A DNA stretch of 47,392 nt from an uncultured Dialister sp. Lineage in GTDB: Bacteria; Bacillota; Negativicutes; Veillonellales; Dialisteraceae. The stretch is from the NCBI GenBank assembly GCA_934178345.1, contig CAKPQG010000017.1, positions 1-47,392 of the forward strand, in the 5' to 3' direction. Below the pieces are notes generated by a model that did no database searches, was not told the origin of the DNA, and saw only the letters and a program-made list of their open reading frames with translations. Position numbers and translations under genes: made by a program. Positions 33,565 through 41,040 of the stretch are shown piece by piece; the first letter of the stretch is position 1, and each line of letters begins with the position of its first letter.

Positions 33565-34440
33565 TTGCAACTGAAACTCATAGTATCGGAGGCCCAGTCG
33601 GGGCGGATGGTGAAGGACGCGGTGAAGGCGCTGCATTTGTCCGGCGGATTGTGGAAGCGGATCAAGTGGAATGGGCGCGTGACGGTGAATGGCGAAGAGG
33701 TACACAATGCGCGCAGGAAGGTCGCCAAGGGCGATCGCATCGTGCTCACGTGGAGTGAGGAGAATGATATCGTTCCATCGGATATCCCGATTTCTATCGT
33801 CTATGAAGACGACGCGCTCCTCATCGTGAATAAGGGGCCGGGCATGATCATCCATCCGACGGCGCGCGGCGCGCATGATACGCTGGTGAATGCGGTCGCA
33901 GGCTACTATGCGCAGCGGCGCGTCGAGGCGGGCATTCATCCCATTTATCGTCTTGACCGCAATACGACGGGGCTCGTCGTGGTGGCGAAGTCGGCGAAGG
34001 GGCAGTATGACCTCTCCAAGAGCCATGATCAGATTTACCGCGAGTATCTGGCGCTTGTTTCTGGACATATGGACGAGAGGGCAGGGCGCATCGATCGCCC
34101 CATCGGACGCAGGGACGGTTCGATCGTCGAGTGGATGGTCAGGGAAGACGGCAAGCGCGCCATCACGGATTATGAGGTGCTCGGCGAGTATGAAGGGTAT
34201 TCGCTGCTGAAGATCCATCTCCTGACGGGGCGCACGCACCAGATCCGCGTGCATTTTGCAAGCCTCGGGCATCCGCTCTTAGGTGATGACCTCTACGGCG
34301 GGCCCCTCGGCCTTATGGCGCGGCAGGCACTTCACGCCTATACCGTCCGCTTCGCTCATCCAGTGACGGGAAAGGAAATGAAATTCACCGCCCCCGTGCC
34401 GGAGGATATGAGGGCGTGGATGGGGAAAAATGAGGAGTGA
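33565..34440 (+). CDS. RluA-family RNA pseudouridine synthase
   Basis: 291 residues from a TTG start (AAAGGGG 8 nt upstream; the nearby ATG at 33558 is out of frame). N-terminal S4-like RNA-binding segment (about 12-65), then the catalytic domain with signature RLDRNTTGL and catalytic D131, and LLTGRTHQIRVH near the C-terminus. It isomerises uridine to pseudouridine in 23S rRNA or tRNA; closest in layout to RluD-like enzymes. Heptad repeats start immediately at the stop codon. Gene order with pgeF downstream is typical of housekeeping chromosome. Confidence 0.92.
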   Translation: MQLKLIVSEAQSGRMVKDAVKALHLSGGLWKRIKWNGRVTVNGEEVHNARRKVAKGDRIVLTWSEENDIVPSDIPISIVYEDDALLIVNKGPGMIIHPTARGAHDTLVNAVAGYYAQRRVEAGIHPIYRLDRNTTGLVVVAKSAKGQYDLSKSHDQIYREYLALVSGHMDERAGRIDRPIGRRDGSIVEWMVREDGKRAITDYEVLGEYEGYSLLKIHLLTGRTHQIRVHFASLGHPLLGDDLYGGPLGLMARQALHAYTVRFAHPVTGKEMKFTAPVPEDMRAWMGKNEE

Positions 34441-34640
34441 CTAGTGACTGGTGACTTGAATACCACTTTCGGGCATCGCCCTATTTATACTCTGCGGCGC
34501 TTCTGATTTTTATGCGCCGCACCACCACTCCTCACTCCTCACTCCTCACTCCTCATTCCTAACTCCTCACTTCTAACTAGAGAGCAAAGCTTTCATCCAC
34601 AATCAAAGGGCAACTAACCCTTTCCCTCTCATCCCCTGCC
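34441..34640 (+). repeat. Composite repeat between the RluA gene and pgeF
   Basis: CTAGTGACTGGTGACTT heptads directly at the RluA stop, GCGGCGC hairpin (34496-34522), five or six TCCTCAC/TCCTCAT heptads (34529-34565), and an AAGCTTTCATCCACAATC block. 34641-34710 holds a TATAAT (34654-34659) likely to serve pgeF. Confidence 0.72.
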
Positions 34641-34710
34641 CCTTTTTATTATGCTATAATAAGAAGAAATGTTTCCCTTTTTATTCGCATCGAAAGGTGG
34701 CTTTGGGCTT

Positions 34711-35523
34711 ATGAAATTGATTTCCGCAGGCGGGATTCTTTACATGACATTCGACTGTTATCAGGGACAGGGAGTCGTGGCGGCTGTGTCATGCCGCATA
34801 GGCGGGGTGAGTGAGCCGCCATTTTCCTCTTTGAATATGGGCTTCCACACGGGCGACGATGCGGATGCAGTCCGCGAGAACCGCCGCCGCTATTTCGAGG
34901 CGCTGGGACTTTCCGCCTCGCGCCTCGTCTCGGGGAATCAGGTGCATGGCACCTACATTTACAAGGTGACGAAGAAGGATGCCGGACGCGGCGCGCTCAC
35001 GATGGAGACGGCGATCCCGGCTTGCGATGGCTTCATGACGGATGAGAAGAATATCCCGATCACGATGAATTATGCTGACTGCACGCCGCTCTTTTTCTAC
35101 GATCCAGTGAAGCGGGCGATCGCGCTCTCACACGGCGGCTGGCGGGGGACAGCCGGCAATATCTCCGCGCTCACGGTGGCGAAGATGGAGAAGAACTACG
35201 GCTCGAAGCGGAAGAATATCCTGTGTGCGATCGGTCCGGCGATCGGACTGGAGTGCTTCGAGGTGGGTGAGGAAGTGGTAGAGGAATTCTATAAACTTTT
35301 CAACGAGAAGGAAATCTCGCGCCTTTCGATCAAAAAAGCCAATGGGAAGTACCTCTTCGATCTGCACAATGCGAACCGCCGCCTTCTCGAAAAGGCGGGC
35401 ATACCTGCTGACCATATCGAAGACTGCGGGCTCTGTACCTACTGTCATGACGATCTCTTCTACTCGTATCGGAAATCCGGCGGAAAAACAGGCCGTCACA
35501 TGGCAGTGATGGCGCTCGTTTGA
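34711..35523 (+). CDS. pgeF: PgeF/YfiH multi-copper oxidase-like purine nucleoside phosphorylase
   Basis: 270 residues from the ATG at 34711; alternatives are 34669 (too close to the promoter) and 34744. Metal-site residues of the laccase-domain family are present: H79 in NQVHG, C124 in YADCTPL, H141 in SHGGWRG. RIGGVSEPPFSSLNMG is the family's N-terminal signature. Members of this family act on purine nucleosides (phosphorylase and deaminase activity) and PgeF affects peptidoglycan editing in E. coli. It is the last chromosomal gene before the mobile element. Confidence 0.9.
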   Translation: MKLISAGGILYMTFDCYQGQGVVAAVSCRIGGVSEPPFSSLNMGFHTGDDADAVRENRRRYFEALGLSASRLVSGNQVHGTYIYKVTKKDAGRGALTMETAIPACDGFMTDEKNIPITMNYADCTPLFFYDPVKRAIALSHGGWRGTAGNISALTVAKMEKNYGSKRKNILCAIGPAIGLECFEVGEEVVEEFYKLFNEKEISRLSIKKANGKYLFDLHNANRRLLEKAGIPADHIEDCGLCTYCHDDLFYSYRKSGGKTGRHMAVMALV

Positions 35524-35590
35524 TCGGTGGAAGATAAAAAGCTCACGGCTTCCGGTGTGTCCAGTTAAGAAAACATTCTAAGGCGAGAGA

Positions 35591-35622
35591 GAAACGGTAT
35601 AGCTTCGGCTATGCCGTTTCTT
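35591..35622. terminator. Terminator at the left end of the mobile element
   Basis: GAAACGGTATAGC, loop TTCG, GCTATGCCGTTTC, T-rich tail. Directly follows the 3' end of the recombinase gene on the other strand; may serve both sides. Confidence 0.75.
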
Positions 35623-37307
35623 TCATTTTTGCCTGCTATCAAATACTTTGGACATTTCCCAAATCCCTATACCTTTGTAGTAGATATCTACCTCTTGTCT
35701 GCGGTTGATTTTGCTATGAGGATCGGTCGCTGCGTGAATGACGATCTTCTCAACGAACTCATGCAGGATACGAGGCGTCAGCTCCGGGATATCGGTGTAC
35801 TGGCGGACAACGGACAGGAACCTGTCAACATTAGCACTTTTGCCTTCTGTTTCTTCGATTTTCTCACGGAGTATTGCTGCCTGTGCTTGCAAACCAGCCT
35901 GTTCCGCTTCATAGTTGGTGGACCGCTTGTGAAAACGCTCGTCTGTCAGCTTGCCACTGATGTTGTCCTCATACAACAGCTTGAAGATCATATCCAGTTC
36001 TGTGATACGCTTCTCGCTTTCAGACAGTAGCCTGCGTTTTTTGCAAGACCTTTATTGCGTTCCTTTACATCCATATCCATGACCATATGAACGAAACGGT
36101 TTTCATGGCTTCTTACGAAGGACACGATCTCCCGCAGATTTTGAAGGATCAGTTCCTCCAGGATAACCGTTCGGATGGAGTGTAGTGTGCCACACACCTG
36201 CTTTCCCTTGCGATATTCAGAGCAGATGTAGTATTCCTGATCCTTTCGGAAGCCGGTTGCCCTGCATTGATATAGGATCGAGCCACAATCAGCACAGTAC
36301 ATCATGCCGGAGAACATTCCCATTTCGCCCATCTTTGTCGGACGGCGCCGTGATTGTCGCGCCTGCTTTACTGCCTTGGCAATGGCTTCTGTCCAGATGG
36401 GTTCATGGGTATTCTCAAAGATGACCCATTCACTTTCGGGATTTTTGATTGTCTTTTTGCTCTTGTAGGACTTCTTTGTGGCCTTGAAGTTCACCGTATG
36501 TCCCAGGTATTCACGCCAGCGATCCATAATTCCTGCAATCGTGGTATTATCCCAGCCATAGGGATCGCCCTGCTTTTTTACATTGCAAGGGATGCCTTTG
36601 CTTTCGTAGTAAGCGGCAGGCGTGAGAATTTTTCGTTCCCTCAGTTTTCGTACTATCTGGGACGGTCCAAGCCCATCCATAACATACAGCTCGATTTCAT
36701 AGACCACATCGGCAGCCCCACGGTCTGGTATCCTATGTTTGCTATCATCCGGGGCCTTTATATACCCGTAGGGAGCGCTGGGCGTCAAATGCTCCCCAGT
36801 ATTTCCCTTGACTTTCATAACGGCACGGATTTTCTTGCTGGTGTTTTTCGCATACCATCCATTGATGATATTGCGGAAGGGGGTGAACTCATTGTCACCC
36901 TGGTTACTGTCCACCCCATCGTTTACGGTGATAAAGTGAACATCATGCTCCGGGAACATGATCTCGGTATACATACCCATCTGTAGATAATCACGACCAA
37001 AGCGGGACATATCTTTAATGATGACCCGTTTGACCAGGCCCGCTTCAATATCAGCGATCATTTGCTGGAAACCAGGCCGATTGAAGGTCGTTTCCGAAAT
37101 GCCGTCGTCAATGTAAAAGCGGAAGTTGGTGTACCCGTGTTCAAGAGCGTACTTCTGTAAAATTTTCTTTTGGTTGATGATACTGTTGCTGTCGCCCAGC
37201 AATTCATCGTCACGCGATAAACGGCAGTACAAAGCGGTAACAGCTTCGACGCTCATAGCGTTGTAAGGAAATTGAAGCGCGGCAACGGTGTTTGACTGAT
37301 GAAACAT
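35623..37307 (-). pseudogene. Large serine recombinase (TndX/TnpX-like), interrupted by a frameshift
   Basis: From the ATG at 37305-37307 (GGAGG upstream): resolvase domain with catalytic S31 in YCRLSRDDE, recombinase domain, zinc ribbon (YCADCGS, later YYICSEYRKGKQVCG) and, after a frame change near 36037-36042, a coiled coil and DUF4368-like C-terminus (LTDERF, HEFVEKIVIH, EVDIYYKGIG). The frame breaks in a run of six A (coding strand); seven would restore one frame of 561 residues. The first part alone runs to 35988. Without the C-terminal domain, excision and integration would probably fail, unless slippage restores it. Confidence 0.88.
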
Positions 37308-37393
37308 AATAACCTCCAATCTGACAGTCAAACACGGTATGAAGTTCTATCCTCACTCTACCGCGCTTTGCTGGGTTTGTCTGCCTATGGAGG

Positions 37394-37573
37394 TTAAATT
37401 GCAGCGGCTTTTTTTCGGACATCATCCTTGATAAGCCGCTCTATCTTAGAAACTACACCGTCTTTTGTCTGTTCCAGGAAGAACGAATTGACGGTGAAAG
37501 TCGTATTTCCGATTTTCTTTTCGCTCCGTACTGGCGGAGCGAATTTGTTTTCAAAGGTTCTATCTTCTTGCAT
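37394..37573 (-). CDS. tnpW: TnpW-like transposon-encoded small protein
   Basis: 59 residues from the ATG at 37571-37573 (AAAGGG upstream). Pattern: short acidic start, SEKKIGNTTFTVNSFFLEQ, KDGVVSKIERLIKDD. This matches the small TnpW proteins encoded beside large serine recombinases in Tn4451-like elements; their role is unknown. It lies 86 bp upstream of the recombinase gene on the same strand. Confidence 0.8.
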   Translation of the reverse strand: MQEDRTFENKFAPPVRSEKKIGNTTFTVNSFFLEQTKDGVVSKIERLIKDDVRKKAAAI

Positions 37574-37997
37574 AGATTGATCCCTTTCATTGTTTGCAAG
37601 TTGATAAGCAATAAAAGAGGCAAAACGAACGGCTGCTGGCACAGCTCCACGGGAGTCTAACCCCGGCCCATGCTGATGGGTGCGGCGCACAATGCTTTGT
37701 GGGCGTTCAATGCGCGAGTATCTTTAACCCTGCCCGTGTGTCATCGCCCACAAGCTGGCACGCTTGCTTTGCGGTCTGGTGCTGTTCGCTCGCCCGTTAC
37801 AGTGGTCCCGTCCTGCGGACTTGAAACGAGGTCATGGCGTACCGACCGTATGGCTCGGCACAAACAGGAATGTATCCGTTTGCCTTATACTGCGGCGTTG
37901 GCCTTCCAGCGGGCTTTCTTTGTCAAGGTGCTTCCTCCGTTCACGAAAGAGAGAAACAGGGAAAGGGTAAGCTGTTTGCGCTTTCAGACCGGGCTTG
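37574..37997. other. Non-coding segment inside the element
   Basis: GC-rich for the element; short open frames on the plus strand lack ribosome binding sites and resemble no protein family I know. No terminator or clear promoter seen. Confidence 0.4.
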
Positions 37998-38234
37998 TCA
38001 GCTCATGCTGACAATGGAATGAATGAGCTTGATTTCCAATCGGTGCTTCATGTACTCGTCCACCCGAACATGGGACTGGCCGTCAGGATCGTAAAGCGTC
38101 CGGGTGCAGAGCTTATTGATATAGCCCTCATAGTACCAGAGTACCTGCTCCACAGCCTGAGAGTCCCCGTCACGGGCGGCGTCGATCACCGAAAGAGGAA
38201 GAAGCTCCTTGCCCTTGTAAGTGGGTTTCTTCAT
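37998..38234 (-). CDS. HTH_16 family helix-turn-helix protein of conjugative elements
   Basis: 78 residues. Pattern KGKELLPLSVIDAARDGDSQ, AVEQVLWYYEGYINKLCTRT, MKHRLEIKLIHSI is that of the short helix-turn-helix proteins (Tn916 orf8-like, Pfam HTH_16) that follow a sigma factor gene in Tn916/Tn1549-type elements. It starts 4 bp after the sigma gene, so it is co-translated. Proposed role: control of element excision or transfer genes. Confidence 0.8.
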   Translation of the reverse strand: MKKPTYKGKELLPLSVIDAARDGDSQAVEQVLWYYEGYINKLCTRTLYDPDGQSHVRVDEYMKHRLEIKLIHSIVSMS

Positions 38235-38238
38235 ACCT

Positions 38239-38673
38239 TCAACCTCCCTTCGGCATGAGTGCGGCCAACTTGATCCGCAGCTCGGTCAATGATTTTGCCC
38301 TTCGCCGCTGAACGGCGCTGCGAGACATTCCAACAAGGCGGCCAACCTCCTGATCCGGCAGGTCCAGAACAAAATGCAGAATCAAAATACTCTGCTCCTG
38401 AACAGACAAACCGGCGAAGGCGTCAGCCACAAGCTCGTTTTCGATATGCAGGTCATACCCGTGGGACGAGAATGTAAATCTGTCACTGGGGTAATGATCT
38501 ACAACGCAGAGCTTGTCCATCTCCATTTGCGGAAGGTCGCTGAATGACAGTTCCCTGTCACGGCGCCTCTGCATTTCCCGGAGGTAGTCGATTGCCTCAT
38601 GGTACAGTACCAGCTTGCAGTAAGCATCGAACTGGCACCGCTCGCCATAGTCATTGCGGGGGATCATATCCAT
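38239..38673 (-). CDS. Sigma-70 family (ECF-like) sigma factor of conjugative element
   Basis: 144 residues. Region 4 is clear: GLSVQEQSILILHFVLDLPDQEVGRLVGMSRSAVQRRRAKSL (split here for reading: sensor helix then HTH), preceded by a region-2-like segment (YCKLVLYHEAIDYLREMQRR). Such short sigma factors pair with the HTH_16 protein next door in Tn1549-like elements and control transfer functions. GAAAAGATGG region precedes the start; plausible Shine-Dalgarno GGGGTG lies 8-13 nt upstream. Confidence 0.83.
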   Translation of the reverse strand: MDMIPRNDYGERCQFDAYCKLVLYHEAIDYLREMQRRRDRELSFSDLPQMEMDKLCVVDHYPSDRFTFSSHGYDLHIENELVADAFAGLSVQEQSILILHFVLDLPDQEVGRLVGMSRSAVQRRRAKSLTELRIKLAALMPKGG

Positions 38674-38823
38674 CTTTTCACCCCCTTTCCTGGGGGAATG
38701 AGGTGGGTTTCTCCCTTTCCGCTAACAAGGCGAACGCAAAGCCGCTCGCTACCCGCTAAAAGCCTCCTTTTTGAAAATTTTTCAAAAAATTTTTTTGAAG
38801 CGGGCTTGTCCTCGGAAAACAGC

Positions 38824-38862
38824 AAAAAGCGCCCAGCAAGTCGCAACGGACCTGCTGGGCGC
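38824..38862 (-). terminator. Terminator on the minus strand in a 550-bp gene-free stretch
   Basis: GCGCCCAGCA/TGCTGGGCGC stem with TTTTT on the minus strand, probably ending the padR-yjdF transcript before the sigma gene. The rest of 38674-39224 holds a second GC-rich hairpin (CGGCGG/CCGCCG, 39061-39088) but no supported gene. Confidence 0.7.
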
Positions 38863-39224
38863 AGGAGTGTTTTATGAAGAAGCTTGCTTACATGGTATAG
38901 TTCATATTCAAAGCCAGCCGGCTCCGACGGAGGGGCTACGCTTTTTTAACTGGTGCAGATCATGAATACTGCGAAATAAAAAGAAGGACACGGTAAATTA
39001 ACCTCCAATCGGCTACCATGTCCCTGCAAGTCGTCATAGGTTTGTGTAAACGCAAAGAAACGGCGGCTCTGATTTCTCAAAACCGCCGCCCAAATATGCA
39101 AAGTAAGCGCACAAAATCAACCTGCCCAGCTGCGTTTTTTTCTTTCCCCGTTGGGCGGGGCAGGCTCTCATCGTATATTGAAATAAAAAAGAACCGATAA
39201 TCACAAGTGAATTTACCTTGCGTA

Positions 39225-39824
39225 TTATCGGCTCTGCGTCTGTGCGTCTGGCTCTTGGATGATTGATAAATTTAGTTTTCTTACCATAATCAGGGTTTCA
39301 TGTTTGCATTTAGGACAATATAACGGAAAGTTTTCCAATACTGTATAATAGCGAATTTTCAATCGCGTTTTGCTGCCGCAAAAAGGGCATAAAATCCATT
39401 CTATCTTCATGTTATTTTCCTCTGTGCTTGGCTCCTGCCGTATGGCAAACTGACGATCTTTCTCTGCCTCTTTCTGTTCACGGCTCTTGGCTTTCCGTTC
39501 CAGCTTACATTGCTCATGCTGGAGTTTCAACGCCTGCTGTGCCTTTGTGCCAACGCCTTTATCTTGCAGTTGACTTTGAATTTCGCGCTGTATTCGTTTG
39601 GGATTGAGTTTCCGCTCTATGGATACTTCAGCCTGGATTGGGGGACTGAATTTCAACTTATGCCAATTCTTCAGCAGAAACTCATAGACCTCATAGTCTT
39701 TGGGTTCTGAACCAAAAGTGATTTTACACACCTCGTATTTACCGCTATCCGTTCTTTCATATAGACCGATCCCAAATGGAGCTTCAAACAGGATGGTCAA
39801 ACTGCTTTTGAAGGCCGTGCTCAT
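39225..39824 (-). CDS. YjdF-family protein fused to a cysteine-rich KTR domain
   Basis: 199 residues. Residues 1-130 match the YjdF (DUF2992) pattern: MSTAFKSSLTILFEAPFGIG, GSEPKDYEVYEFLLKNWHKL, KGVGTKAQQALKLQHEQ, then a Lys/Glu-rich helix. Residues 139-199 match small KTR zinc-ribbon proteins (KIEWILCPFCGSKTRLKIR, C146/C149 and C170/C173, ending TQSR), usually a separate gene. An internal ATG (39408-39410) with GAGGAAAATAAC upstream could also start the KTR part alone. YjdF relatives are linked to azaaromatic-compound response; the KTR function is unknown. The start overlaps the padR stop by 4 bp. Confidence 0.85.
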   Translation of the reverse strand: MSTAFKSSLTILFEAPFGIGLYERTDSGKYEVCKITFGSEPKDYEVYEFLLKNWHKLKFSPPIQAEVSIERKLNPKRIQREIQSQLQDKGVGTKAQQALKLQHEQCKLERKAKSREQKEAEKDRQFAIRQEPSTEENNMKIEWILCPFCGSKTRLKIRYYTVLENFPLYCPKCKHETLIMVRKLNLSIIQEPDAQTQSR

Positions 39825-40342
39825 TCTTTTAAGAACTGTCCTTCAAAGTGATCCAGCCATTCCATAAGGGCTCGATAGAGAAGCTGCTGCTCAAAAATCG
39901 TTCTCCCAACCAAAGGAATGTCTGCAAATTCCCGCGCATAGCCCTCGTTAGCTTCAACCGAGGATTGTATGCTCCGGCGCAAAGTCGAAACCAGCTCCAA
40001 CGCTTCGGCTTTGTCCATCTTGTTCAGATTGGTAATGACCACATTGAAATCGAATTGCAGGGGGACTGGACCAGCGGCGCAAGCGGCCATCAGTTTCTTA
40101 AAATATGCTCTGCCCTGATCAGTAATAGAATAAATGGCCTTATCTGCAAACTTATTGCCCTTGACAATATTGCTATGCAAATAATCTTTCTCACTCAGCT
40201 GGAGAACCTTACGATAAATAGAAGGTACGCTTATTTTTGTCCATCGTGGAAAATGGTGGCACTCCACATCTTTTTGAATATCATAAGCGCTTTGATGTTT
40301 TTCCAATACAATACCAAGTATGACTAAATCGATTGACGACAT
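39821..40342 (-). CDS. PadR-family transcriptional regulator
   Basis: 173 residues. N-terminal winged helix (SSIDLVILGIVLEKHQSAYD, IQKDVECHHFPRWTKISVPS, IYRKVLQLSEKDYL) and a C-terminal helical dimerisation region. It probably senses a small aromatic or drug-like compound and represses itself and the yjdF fusion, with which it overlaps (ATGA). The ATG has no Shine-Dalgarno sequence: a 60-bp palindrome ends directly at the start codon, so the mRNA may be leaderless or start inside the palindrome. Confidence 0.88.
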   Translation of the reverse strand: MSSIDLVILGIVLEKHQSAYDIQKDVECHHFPRWTKISVPSIYRKVLQLSEKDYLHSNIVKGNKFADKAIYSITDQGRAYFKKLMAACAAGPVPLQFDFNVVITNLNKMDKAEALELVSTLRRSIQSSVEANEGYAREFADIPLVGRTIFEQQLLYRALMEWLDHFEGQFLKE

Positions 40343-40402
40343 AACTGTATTCGTATATTAAGCCCCCCATCTCAGATGGGGGCTTAATATACGAATACAG
40401 TT
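40343..40402 (-). promoter_or_regulatory. 60-bp palindrome abutting the padR start codon
   Basis: Arms AACTGTATTCGTATATTAAG...CCCCCATCT (29 bp, one extra C on one side) around a central C. The outer part (TATTCGTATATTAA/TTAATATACGAATA) looks like a paired PadR operator with -10-like sequence; the inner GCCCCCATCT/AGATGGGGGCTT is terminator-like. Dots mark a continued arm, not omitted loop. Confidence 0.7.
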
Positions 40403-40403
40403 A

Positions 40404-40499
40404 AAGCTCTGCCCGGAACAGTATTTGCCTATCGTGGAGGGTGCCATTGACGGGGCCTTAAAAATTGAAAAGCCGAATGAAGAAACGGAGGGTGTCTGA
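40404..40499 (+). pseudogene. C-terminal remnant of an element gene cut by the padR module
   Basis: Open frame of 31 codons ending at 40497-40499 (KLCPEQYLPIVEGAIDGALK, then IEKPNEETEGV) with no start, beginning exactly where the palindrome ends. It reads like the last residues of a larger protein; the family is not recognised. It suggests that the padR-yjdF-KTR module replaced the front of this gene. Confidence 0.5.
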
Positions 40500-40516
40500 A
40501 CATCCTCTGTTTTTCT

Positions 40517-40690
40517 TATTTTGCGGGTATTTTGAGGTTGCGGGTATTTTGAGGTTTCCGAAACGCTTTATACGTAGGAATAAGATACGGTAGCAAGCAC
40601 AGCAAGCGAGTACCCGCTTGCGAATTTTGAGATTTTCAGGTCCCTTACCCGAAAATTCAAAATTGCTTGTTGGGATAGTCCCAAACCCTT
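40517..40690 (+). other. Candidate origin of transfer (oriT)
   Basis: Lies directly upstream of mobC and the relaxase gene. Two adjacent copies of TTGCGGGTATTTTGAGG (40521-40537, 40538-40554), then the inverted repeat GCAAGCG/CGCTTGC (40602-40621), then CGAATTTTGA paired with TTCAAAATTG (about 40621-40665). Such repeats next to mobC are usual for oriT; the nick site cannot be placed. Confidence 0.5.
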
Positions 40691-40710
40691 ATGAAGAACA
40701 GAGGCGGCGC

Positions 40711-41040
40711 ATGGCAAACCGAAAGCGGAATATCCAAATGAAATTCTATGTCACGGAGGACGAAAAACGGCTCATAGATGAGAAAATGAGCCAGCTACCC
40801 ACACGCAGATATGGCGCATATCTCCGCAAAATGGCGATTGACGGATATATCATCTATACGGACACCGCAGATATCAAGGCGTTCACCAAAGAGTTTTCCG
40901 CTATCGGTCGGAACATCAATCAGATCGCCAAGCGGATCAATGCCGGAGACCCTGCATATCAGGCTGACATGGACGAGATACGGGAAAGGCTGGATGAGAT
41001 ATGGCAGTTACAAAGACACATCCTATCAAGTCAACGCTGA
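40711..41040 (+). CDS. mobC: MobC-family mobilisation protein (relaxosome accessory)
   Basis: 109 residues from the ATG at 40711; the frame extends upstream but lacks a start with a ribosome binding site. Pattern: Arg/Lys-rich N-terminus, KFYVTEDEKRLIDEKMSQLP ribbon-helix-helix-like segment, RRYGAYLRKMAIDGYII, and the MobC signature KEFSAIGRNINQIAKRIN. It binds oriT and helps the relaxase open the strands. Its 3' end overlaps the relaxase gene by 40 bp. Confidence 0.88.
   Translation: MANRKRNIQMKFYVTEDEKRLIDEKMSQLPTRRYGAYLRKMAIDGYIIYTDTADIKAFTKEFSAIGRNINQIAKRINAGDPAYQADMDEIRERLDEIWQLQRHILSSQR

Noticed and set aside
37670..38011. 113-codon plus-strand reading frame in the mobile element
   Set aside because: No Shine-Dalgarno, Arg/Ser/Pro-rich composition and no family pattern; left as non-coding.
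39225..39824. yjdF riboswitch upstream of the YjdF gene
   Set aside because: The gene starts inside the end of padR and has no leader; nothing resembling the riboswitch structure fits upstream.
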